From Xiphophorus maculatus (Eukaryota; Chordata; Actinopteri; Cyprinodontiformes; Poeciliidae): a DNA stretch of 64,000 nucleotides. The stretch spans positions 1,154,501-1,218,500 of the forward strand of contig NC_036455.1 in the NCBI RefSeq assembly GCF_002775205.1, given 5' to 3'. The notes under the pieces were generated by a model that was not told the DNA's origin, did no database searches, and saw nothing but the letters and a program-made list of their open reading frames with translations. A program made the translations under genes and the position numbers. Below are positions 23,756-38,000 of this stretch, one piece after another (within the stretch, counting starts at the first letter, position 1; every line of letters starts with the position of its first letter).

Positions 23756-26700
23756 TGATTATTATGTATTGACTTGACAGCTGTTTATTCTGTGAATTAA
23801 TGGATAATAAGAAGCGAGCCATAAATGACCCCTTGTTGTGTTATATTAGTGTGTTAGAGTGGGAATGTAGCACTGGTTTTTGACATACCAGTTTGTAAAA
23901 TTTTCAGTAGGTTTGTCCAGATTGGAATTGAATTATCTGCTTTTCCTTTTTTTTTTTTTTTTTAAATTTTTTTAAATAAAAAAATTGTCCCAAATAGTTG
24001 CTAATTTTTTGCTAGCTCTGCTGTTTGGCCTGTTTTTGCTGTTTCTAAGGTAAGCTAAAGTAACATAAAACAAATTTCACAAGTTTCAAAGCTTTTCTTA
24101 ATCAAGAAATACATAAAGTCTATGTAAAGCATCGGCATACAAAGAGTTGAGATTTAGTTTTCATAATGGATACATAACGGATGAAGATTTTCAAACGAGT
24201 GGCCAACTTTAATCGGCACCAAAATATAGAGTTTGTTGACACAATTGACGGAGTGGAGCAAGACATTAAAAAGTCATTCCAAATGGGCTGTAATGGACTA
24301 AAATGAAATAGCCCTGCATGAATAAATCAATAAATGTTGCAACTCAATAAAACTTGCCATCTAATCACTTAAATTGGTATTGATAAAAATATATATATTC
24401 ACATAAATCCATCCTGGTGGGGGCATAACATTTATAGAGGTGACTAATGCCCCTCTGGCACCAGATGGGTGGTGAAGTAGTCTAATATGTTGACCCATTC
24501 TTTCTTTACCAGAGCTTGGACATTGTTACATAGAATTTCTTTTCATTTCACTTTATTTTTTATTTTATTCCCTCAAGAAATACGAGTATTTACTGCAATA
24601 GATAAAGGAAATCATGACTGAAAAGGAGCAGAAGGAGAATATTAGCTATTCAGCACAGAAAACTGTTAGACGTATTTCAAATAGACAACAAAACATCAGC
24701 TTATTCAATGACTTTCAAATTTCTATTAAATGCAGAAATATTGTTCCATAAACTGACACCTTTAATTGAAAGGCATCATTCCATCATTGCTGATTCTTTA
24801 CTTTTCAGTCAAGGCAAACGCTTGTCTCATGAATGAGGGATTTTTATTTTATTTTTTTACAAAAGCTAACAGCAATCATTCAGTATAAGGGCAGGATTAT
24901 TGAGTTTATCTCTAAGACGTTGTATTGCTCTCACTTAAAACTGTTCTCACTCATTTAAACAGAACCAGAAGATATTTCAGAAACCTACATTTGAGAGTTG
25001 GAAAAGCGTATCTGTAAGCAACCTAGACTTTTTTTTTTTGCAGTGCCAGAGCCGTGTTTTGTCCAAAAGAGGTATATGGAGGGATTGATTCTGGAAACGA
25101 TGCTTGCACTCTCCTCTAAATTGAGTCAGCTTGTTATTAGAGCTGAATGAAAGTGCTGGAGTTACAGCATCTTTTAATGGTGAGGATATCCTGGGAAACA
25201 TTGCTCAGCAGGAAATAAAATGCACCCTAAGCCTAATTTGAGCACAAAGGGCTGACTAAGATCTGTTCTGTGCTAAAGAATAGTCTCCGAGTCATGAACG
25301 GTTGAGAGTTTTTCCTCACATTGCCACTGGGAACGACAACAAGTTGACATCGCTCTAACATTGCTTGGAAATATCTATCCTTCTCTTCTCTTTATGGGTT
25401 TTTATTAAGTAATTTATTTTCCAGTCAGCATTTAGAAAACCTTTTGGCCAAAATGTCTGGATTGAAGGTGCTGCAGGAAACTAGACAGATGCACTCACCT
25501 ACTTTAGGACGAGGCAGTAAAATAAAAAGAAAAAAACTGGGTCACATTCTGGCTCTTCTTGCTGATATGGTTGTCAGGAAACAAGATTACAGGATAAAAT
25601 CAGCTTCAGACATTTCAATTTTAATGGGAGACACTGATTTAAACATATTTCTTTAGCTACATCCTTCCACAAAAATGAAAGCTCTGGGTTTGGTGAAACA
25701 TTTACATTAAACATGTCTAATGTAGGAATTTTGTTTACCCATCAAAACTGTTTCATTTTTTTATTTTATTTATGCAAAAACATATTTTCTCTCGTCAATT
25801 TGATGGGAAGCAGCAAAACAAGTGTCCTCTATTTATGGGAGAGACTGCTCACACTCATTAGCACCAATGCTTTCACAGAGCCTCGGTAGATGTTGTCCTG
25901 ATTTTCCATGGGGATTCTGCGGCACGTGAACCAGATCAGCAGAGATGAATTGAATGTAACTGGAAATCCAGGAAGCAGCTTAGGGACGCAATGGGTGGAA
26001 AAACTGGGCCAAACGGCTCGATGCGTGATGGACCTACAGGCTGGCAGCCCGATGGCTCAAACTGCTGACGGATTGGATTGTCTGTGTTCATGAATTCTCA
26101 TTTTTATCCTTTTTTTTTTCATTAATAACTTCGATTCTGTTCCTTTAAACCTCGAGATCCTTTAAACCACAAAGATGTCATTGCTACAGCGACAGTCTTA
26201 GATGCATCTGGCTTTTAAAAGCTTCAACTTTGACTCAAACCTTTGAGTGGTTTTGCTTCACGATCCTCTTGAGGCTGCTCCTGTTTGTTTTCTACCATAT
26301 TTTTTCCTTCCACTCAACCTTCCATAGATCACTCTGAACAATTTCTTTAGCAATGACCTTTGGATTGTCTGTGTTCAATCCAAACATTCCTTCTGAACAG
26401 CGTCTGAAAACTGTTGAGTCAGCAGTTTCCTCTCTGACTGCGAAACCCATAACGTAGGAATAGCATTAACATTTCTGACATTTTATTGTATCGGCCTTAA
26501 TTATCCATAACCTGTGAAATGAACAGAAACAACTAAAATATATCAATGTGTAATAAAACATCAATTTTTGAACTGAATTATTGTAGCTAACTTTTAAATG
26601 TTACTCTTAATAACATTTAGTAACCATTTCTAACATTTATTAATTAACATATTTGCATGTACCGTACATGCTTGTTATTTATTTCAGTCATATTGAACTA

Positions 26701-27451
26701 CTTGCATCACTCTTAGGTATTTTATGGTTATATTTATATTAATAATACTTATAATATTTTTGTTGCTGAAAGCTAACTAGATTTTATGCCATCATTAGCC
26801 TTAAAATAATCTCTAAAAGGAACTTAAAACTCTGATCTGATTCCTTTGGGTGAATTTTATATGTGGGTCAAAAACTAAATAAAATGGCAGAAGGCTGCTG
26901 ATTTTTCTCTTTGTAGTTATTAACTTACACATTGAATATTTACATATACTGTTCTGTAATTTGATTTTATACAACGTTCACACAGTTTTCCCCTATAGTT
27001 TTGTCAGTGATTTTTATAATGTAGAAGGTTAATTCACAGACAGCAAATGGTTACTTATGAAACAATAAAGTTGCAGAAAACGCTAAAATCAAAGCCACCA
27101 TTAGTAATTCAGAAGCTTTGAGGGACGGGTCAGCAGACCCATCTACTCTTTACATGACGGATCATCACCCTGTGTGGCCTTTCATGTTTCCGACTGTCCT
27201 TGCATCCCAGCCAACAACACGTTCTATAGTTTATGTAAGTGTCTGGAGACAGGGAGGGCGCGGCGCTTTGAGAGATTAATAGTTGCATAATGTTGACATC
27301 GGAGCAGTTCCATCCTGATGGTTTGCACTGAACGCGCTAATCCAGTTGTGACGCTTTGTTACACAAGTACCTAAAAATAATATTGGTTTAAAGTTTCATC
27401 TGAAGGATTTTACTTAAACATGTCTACTGTTCCTATAGACCAGAGTGAACC
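23756..27451. other. Intergenic, laptm4b to rpl30
   Basis: AT-rich with poly-T near 23948-23965. Small open frames (25444-25656 and 25908-26093, plus) match no family I know and have no exon signals. The human order would place MATN2 in this gap; no EGF or VWA coding blocks are visible. Confidence 0.5.
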
Positions 27452-28082
27452 CCCTACAGCAGCGGTGTCAAACTCATTTTCGTTTTGGGCCAAATCAAGA
27501 TCATGAATGCTCTTCAAGGGCCGGTTGTTCCAGAATGTATCGATAAAACCTGTTCACAAACTGTTAAAATATCAATGAATTTTTAAAATTAAATAACATT
27601 GAACATCTTTTAAGTCCCTCCAGGATATTTTTTTTAATTTTTGCAATAAAAATCCAAGCGTTTGTGGCACTAATTTGGAAATATTTGCGCTCATGACGGT
27701 AAATGTGACTTTTTTATTACTCGCTGTATAAATCATGGACTATTATCTGACATAAATTAAGCCTGAGGAAGCGGTTAAGTACAAGTAAATGTTTTTGTAC
27801 ATTTTTGAGAAAAATCTGCAATAAACTCCCAATTATGTATTAATGCAAAAAAAGTGCAAGAATGTATTGATTTTGCATAAATTTCCACAATAATTCTTAA
27901 GAAACTGGAGGGACTGATTAACATAATTTGGCAGTACATAGATAAAAACTGCATTGATTTAATTGATAACATAATATTTAAGCACATTTAGTGTTTAGTC
28001 TAGAACCTAGAGGGCCACATAAAAAGCTATGATGGTCCGGATTTGGCCCACAGGCCTCGGGTTTGACCCATGTGCCTTACAG
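27452..28082. mobile_element. hAT-type non-autonomous element with 8-bp target duplication
   Basis: Left terminus CAGCGGTGTCAAAC (27460-27473). Right terminus, reverse complemented, is CACATGGGTCAAAC (ends 28074). Flanks ccctacag (27452-27459) and ccttacag (28075-28082) are an 8-bp target duplication differing by one base. The CA...GG...TCAAACTC start with 'gggcca' followed by AT-rich filler is the classic hAT pattern. No transposase frame remains. Confidence 0.8.
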
Positions 28083-28247
28083 CTACTGAAAATGTTCCTG
28101 TCATTATGGGAATACATAACAGAGTACAGGGTTCTCTAGGAGAGGAGGTGGCAAAAATAAAAATACTATTTTAATGAAAAAGAAACCGCATAGCAACTGT
28201 GTTATTTCTATTTGTTTTATTTATTTATAACAATATTGCTGAGCAAT

Positions 28248-31584
<3,337 letters not shown>

Positions 31585-31650
31585 GTTTGCGGTTTAGTCC
31601 GAACCGGCCAACCTGCGTGACAAACAAGAAGCAGGAGAAGACCGCAGTTA
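31585..31650 (-). promoter_or_regulatory. rpl30: rpl30 5' UTR with candidate TOP start
   Basis: Minus strand just above the ATG has the pyrimidine tract CTTCTCCTGCTTCTTG (about 31624-31640), as expected of a ribosomal-protein TOP leader. A GCCATATTG element (YY1-like) lies near 31730-31740. The start base is inferred. Confidence 0.4.
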
Positions 31651-31699
31651 TGGTTTTATCTGCGGGAAACGTCTAGAAAATGGAGATTTTAGTGTGAAA

Positions 31700-32690
31700 A
31701 CTCGGAGCTCGACTTACAGCGAAATCACTCCAATATGGCCTCGGAGTAAAAGGAAGTTGCGTAGTTCGTTGCGTCGGTTTCTTCTGTTCGGCTTCCGCCA
31801 GCAGCTACTGTTCAGAGAGCTTTTCCGTTCATATTTGTGATTTTTTATTCTTTAAAATGTAGTTAGATTACATTAAAGCTAGCTGGGTTGTTACTGACTA
31901 AATCAGTAACATAAACCGTGAAAAAGGTTTTATTTAGGATGTTTTTCTATTTCACTCTGACAATTACAAATAAAAAAAATTAAGTTAATATGTTGATGAT
32001 TTGTTATTGATCTGAAATATATCATTATTCTCATATATATTATTGAGCTTGTAAAGAAGAATAGGCTACTTGTTGTTACCTAGAGGTCGGCAAAACTGAT
32101 TATATTTACTTGAGTAACATTTTGAAGACTTAGTGCATTTACTTGAGTAATGAACCAACTGTAGACAGGAAAAAGCGTAAATTACTACAAAAACTCATAT
32201 TTTATATTTTTTTAAAAACTAGAATTTTTAAAATTTTTTTTTTTTTTTCTAGCAGTTTTTCAATTTTTGGAGTTCAAAAATGTCCTTCTTTTGTTCCTGG
32301 AAAATTGGCGGAGATGAACTTCTGTTTTTTCTATCTGCAATGGGCCTAATACACCGTCATACTTACTTGAGTAGATTGATTTTGCGTTGATAGAAAGAGA
32401 TTTCTGCAACATATGAACTAATGTTTATGCTAATCTGAACACATATATATTTTTATTTTTACTGTTTTTGTTGTTTTTATTTACCATCTTTGTCTGAATA
32501 AATATTATTGATTGATATTTACTCAGCATGTTTTACATGTTTACATCATTATTGTTCATTTTGTATTAAGAAACAACACGGTTATTTCTATTTCAATAAA
32601 ACGACCGTTTACATATATATTAAATAAGAAAAGTAAGTTTACTGTGACCCCCTTCCAGCTACATTCCTCTGGAACCAGAACACCGGGTCC
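31700..32690. other. Intergenic, rpl30 to erich5, head-to-head
   Basis: About 1.1 kb between divergent start sites, AT-rich in the middle. Tracts around 32085-32155 and 32355-32375 repeat 'ttacttgagtaa' phrases typical of an old fish repeat, not assigned. No gene is seen. Confidence 0.45.
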
Positions 32691-32813
32691 GCTTTGGGCG
32701 CTCCTACCAACCGGTAGGAGACGACACGCGTGCGCGACGTCATCGCTGCAGCCACAGCCTGTCTGCACCCACTGAGCGTGAACTTCTCCAGTCCCCAGTG
32801 CGCACAGGGCAGG

Positions 32814-34922
32814 ATGGGATGCTCCACCAGCTCTCAAACTTCAGCGGTAGACACGACTCGACCCAACGCCAAAACTGAGGCGAGCAATGGAGCCAGCACG
32901 ACAGGTGACTGAGAAAAGATGAAACTTTATTCCTGTAGACGAATGATCAAAGCTATTAATAAGTGCAGGTGCAAATGCACAAAACAGAAGTTGCGTGTAG
33001 GGAGGGGGCATTCGTTTTTAGCGAACTAATGTATCAAATTAATAATTTACTTTAATCTGAGCAGAATGAAAGTAATAACTTTTCAAAAATCTGTTATTTG
33101 CTTGCATAAGAGCTAACATTTATGCATGCCTTCAAACCAGTGGTTTTCCTCAAATCAAATGCATAAATCACTAATCCACTTCAGTTAAAGTAATGCTATA
33201 AATAGCCCTGAGTGTGTCTGTGGAAATGGTGTCAAGTTGGAAGTTCTCTGCTTTCTCCGTATAGAGTTGCCATTTATCCATTTAACGCTGCAGTGAATAC
33301 ATTTAGATAAGGGATGCAAATTGGTGCCAGTGTTATTTCTCTGTGTGCAGCCGGCGCCTTGTGCTTTCACATGGGGCGAGCCACATCTCCGCAGGGACAG
33401 GATGAGAAAGTTTATTGCCATTAGTTAACAGTGGCTTCTGGCTATGATCCTCCCAGAGCAGATTTGGTGACAGTCTACGGTTTCAGAAGGAAATGGAGAA
33501 GCGGAGTCGGGCAGGACTTTGTTGTAGCAGGGTCAGAGAGGGCCCTTTCTTTGGTGCCAGTTAGTTTGTACACTATTGCAGAATGAGGGGGAGGTATGCT
33601 ATCAACAAAACTATGTGTGTGTCTGAATGAACAGACTTTAAAGTGGGAAGTTTGTTGAAGCAGCTGAGACGATAAAAAGGTAAAAGATTCACTAAGTGGG
33701 ACCTCCTCTGAGGTGAAAGCACGCAGACGTAACGCTTTAAAGAACACCTGAGGAGCTGGGAAAGTGTGTCTGACTTCCCTGTGGAGCTGGCAGACAAAAG
33801 GAGATATGCTCACCAAAGTTTCTCTTTTATTACTGGCCTTTGTTTTGAGTTTATCAGCGAAATAACAGTGAACAGTATCCCTGTTTTCTTGTTATCAGCC
33901 TCTTGGAGGTCAGATGGAAATGTATCAGGATGTCTCCGTGTTTTTGTATGCATCTTATTTTCCTTCTCCGGATGCCTGAGGGAGAAAAAAGTAAACACTT
34001 TTTAATCCAAGGCTTGCACCTCTTGAAGACACATTCCCCTAATGCCAGGTCTTTCAGTCAGTTAATACAAGTTTTGTCTTAATTAAAAACATTTTTGCTG
34101 TTTTCGGCTGTCGATTAGTTTCGTTCTCTTGTAAACTCTTATAATATTGAAAGCAGAGACTTGAGACTTCTGTGATCCATGCAAATTATCCCAATGCAAA
34201 CCATTCCACCCAAAAACTCTACAAGGAAGTGGTGCAGCACATCAGCAAGATACACAGCAGCCTGCCAATGTCGCAGTCTGCTGTGCTGTTAATGTTCCTG
34301 AAGAAGAGTCCTCATAAACATTAACTTAGGTTTATGTCAAACGGAGGTCCCTGTTTAGACACATTTTTGCTTTTAATCTAATAAGCATAGCAGATATTTG
34401 GAAGATGAAAAGGTTTTTATTTGTTTTCTTGTTGCCTTTTTTCACATTCCGGTGAAAGATGTCATCATAATCCTTTAAAAGTGAATGTTTTTTCTCATAT
34501 AGCAACAACAAAACGATGCATTTTCATGTGGGGAAAGTTTCTGATTAGCGGGAATACGTTGCTGCTGCACGGTTTGGTTTACCAACCCAAACCGTACATA
34601 TTTCTACTCTTCCTGTTGGCTTTTTCATTAAACCTTACTTGCAGCTGCTACCTGGGTCACGTAAGCATAAAAAACAACAGAGGAAGTAACATTACTGCTG
34701 ATTTTAATGCAGTAACATACAGCCTAGCATCTGAGTATTTCTGTTTGTGCAGGTATGTGGTCACTAAGGAACCACAGCGATTCAAAGTTCTGCTATTAAC
34801 TCACCTGTGTTGCTGTGATTCAGGTCATCAGTCTGTTGAAACAGGAAATCTACTTGGGGAAATCAGAAAATGATTAAACTCTGAAAACAAAACAACGAGC
34901 CCTTACACTTGCTGTGTCATAG

Positions 34923-35000
<78 letters not shown>

Positions 35001-38000
35001 AATGTTCAAGGTTGATATTTTGAACATTTACTTTGCGTCTTCATAATATGTTTTCACGGCTTTCTGATGACACTGCAGGTTTATTTACTTTGTTCAATAT
35101 TCCGCACTTCTATACGCTGTAGCTGTTATTAAAAAAAACTGGTTTAAGGATTTTCTGTAGGGACAGATACAGGAAATCCTTCCTGCCACATGCCATCTCA
35201 CTGTACAATAAAAGCTAAATCATTGTTCTGCACTAATCAGTCCAATTTCGCACAACTGCACTGTGGCACACTTGCTGTACATATATTTACATATACATAC
35301 TGTTTCTGCATTTTTTGAATCTTTGCAAGGACTGCTCTAAGCTGCTTTTTATATTGACAGCATGTTACATTTTATTTTTATTTTTATTTTGTCTACAATT
35401 GCTACTCAGTGGTGGTTGTTGTGTGTCTTGTCTCTATGCTGCTGTAACTGCGAAATAATTTCCCTGCTGGGATGAATAAAGTAATTCTATTCTATTCTAT
35501 ATTCTATTAAAGCTGTAAAATATCTTGAAGTTAGCCTGACAAAGTGACAGTTTAAGTTTAAGGTATTCTTGTCATTCATTGTGATCAATACTTGTTAGCT
35601 TAGTTTCCAGGAACTATTGCAATATCCTTTGATTGTTTGCTGAATTGTTGTACATGTTCCCAACAGGGGCGGCTGGTGAGAATGGAAAAGTAGCTGAGGA
35701 CAGCGAGACCATTCCAGACCAAACACCGGCTGAAGGCGGCGATGCTAAACCTGAGAGCGAAGCCGCTGCAGCTGCTACAGCTGCAGAGAGCTCTGCTCCA
35801 AGCCCCCCAGCAGCGGAGGAGTCGCCTCCTGGAGTAGACAGCAAACCTGCAGAGGCAGCAGCAGGAGATGATGCAGCAGCAGCAGGAGATGATGCAGCAG
35901 CAGCAGGAGATGATGCAGCAGCAGCAGGAGATGCGCCAGCAGAGGCTCCACCTGCAGACGGCTCTGCTGAAGCAGCACCAAGCTCCTCAGAAGCTGCACC
36001 TCCGGAGCAAGGTGGGTTACAGTTAAAAATAACAAGCAGTGACGTGAAGAGCGAGCGACTTATTGAGTGTTACTGCGTTGAGCTGGGAAAGATCAGTCAT
36101 CTTTAGATTCAGCTTAAATGCTTCTGAACATCCACATCCTAACATTGCCCCGCAAGATATTTCCTTTAAAGGATTCACTTATGCTTTTTTATCAATGCAA
36201 ATTACTCCTGATATGCAAATCTCCTTAGAGTGACTGACGACAGCATTGAGACAACCTTCAGGCTGACTTCTCAAAGTTTTGGAACAGGTCGGGTTGTGGG
36301 TAAATCATACATTCATGTGCTTTTATTTTATTTTTGTCAATTTGAGTGGTTTTGCTTTCCGGTGGGAGGAAGACAAGATGTGCAGATTTTTTTCCCTGGC
36401 GGCCATTGGTAACCAGAGTGGTTTTAATGCCCTTGTGCAGGTACATGATGTCCCCTCTGTCTTTCCCCAGACCATCCTCATTCCTTGGCTGTAACCAGGT
36501 AGTATCCAACAACACTAGTTGGCTGCAGGAATGTGTTTGCAGGCCACACCTCTAGTTATTTTCTCCTAAATAATCTGCCTCTGTGTCAGTTTACTCGATA
36601 TTCTTACTGTGATTGGTGAACTATTTGATAGCTCAACTCATAGTAATGCCTAACCAGTTGGGTTATAAAACAATATCCCAATATTTTTTAAAACATCTCA
36701 TAGAGTATTGTTCAAACCATCATTTGAAAACGAAAGGAATACGGCACAGCTGCAAATTCACCAAGACGCGGCCGTCCGCCCGAACTGACTGGAAGCTGGT
36801 TAATCAGAGAAGCAGCCAAAGAGTCTATTTGGTGTTTATATCTGCAAGAGCTGGAGAAATCTGCTGACTGAACAACTACGTGTTGCTCCACATATCTGAC
36901 ACACATGAAGGAGTGACCCGAAGAAAACCAGAGTCCCTTTAAAGTTTGCCACGACAAAACAAACATTGGCTGGAGGTGTTTTGGTCACAATTGAACTTTA
37001 AGGCTTACAGGCAAAACTAACATTGCACAGCATCCTAAAAATATCATCACAGAGGGACATCATCATGCTGTGGGAATGCTTTTCCTTATGGAAGCTCCTA
37101 AGAGTGGATGCATCGATGGATGGAACTAAATATGGGATTAAAAAAAACTGTTTTAAGAGACTGAAGCTGAGGTTCACATTTTAGCAGGATAACAACCCTG
37201 AACACACATCCAGAGTTTCTATGGAATGGTTTAGAATGCTCTAGTCAAAGTCCAGACCTAAATCAATTTAAGAATTTGGTAAAACTTGCAAAGTGATGTT
37301 CACAGATGTGCAGAGCTGGTAGATATATCCTCAAAGACATAAAGTTGTAGCAAAATGTGTTTCTACAAAGTTAATTAAATACTGAATGTTTCATTAAAAA
37401 AAACTGTTATGAATCATGTTGTGCAAAAAAAAAGTATTTTTTTCCATCTAGCTATTTACTATTAAACACTACTTTATGTTGGTGTCACATAAAATCTAGA
37501 TAGAAACAGATTAAGGTTTATGGTTTTAATTTGGCTGCATGTTGCTCTTTCAATTTGGAGAGACTCAGACGGAGAAAAAAACTGCGATTAAGATATTTAT
37601 TGACATGCACAAATTTAAAAGTTCTTTAGCGCTTGGACCCCGGCTGAGGACATCGAGCTGTGAATTGCAATAAGCTCGGATGAGCATTCCCCATGTAGGT
37701 TAGGGATGTCATCCCCCGGGGCCCCGAGACAGGTGGTGGAGGTCGGTGGATGATGAGTGCCTGGAGAGCCGGGAGGTGGAGGTGGAGAAGGGGTGGAGGA
37801 GGGTTGAGCGCGGCTGGAAAGCAGAAGATGCCATGGATGGAGGTCCTTATCAACTAGGCCTTGGTCGGTGATTGGACGTGACGTGGCTTGGTCCAGCGTT
37901 GATAGGTCTGCGGCGATGAGCGGGACTCGCCGATTGGATGTTGCGGGTGGGGCTAGAGAGTCTTCCAGTTTGAATTTGCGCCTAGGCTTCATTTGTCATC

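Larger units (their letters stand above)
32905..35666. other. erich5 intron 1
   Basis: 2.8 kb intron. Holds a (TTA)n run (34923-34998), a LINE tail (35144-35515) and several open frames without recognisable domains, including 34421-34873 plus and 33475-33816 minus. Confidence 0.55.

Noticed and set aside
33475-33816. 113-codon minus frame in erich5 intron 1
   Set aside because: No recognisable domain or conservation cue.
34421-34873. 150-codon open frame in erich5 intron 1
   Set aside because: No family resemblance, no splice signals in phase with erich5, Cys/Leu-rich chance composition.
35775-36035. Leu-rich frame antisense to erich5 exon 2
   Set aside because: Shadow of the GCA/GAT minisatellite in the real exon.
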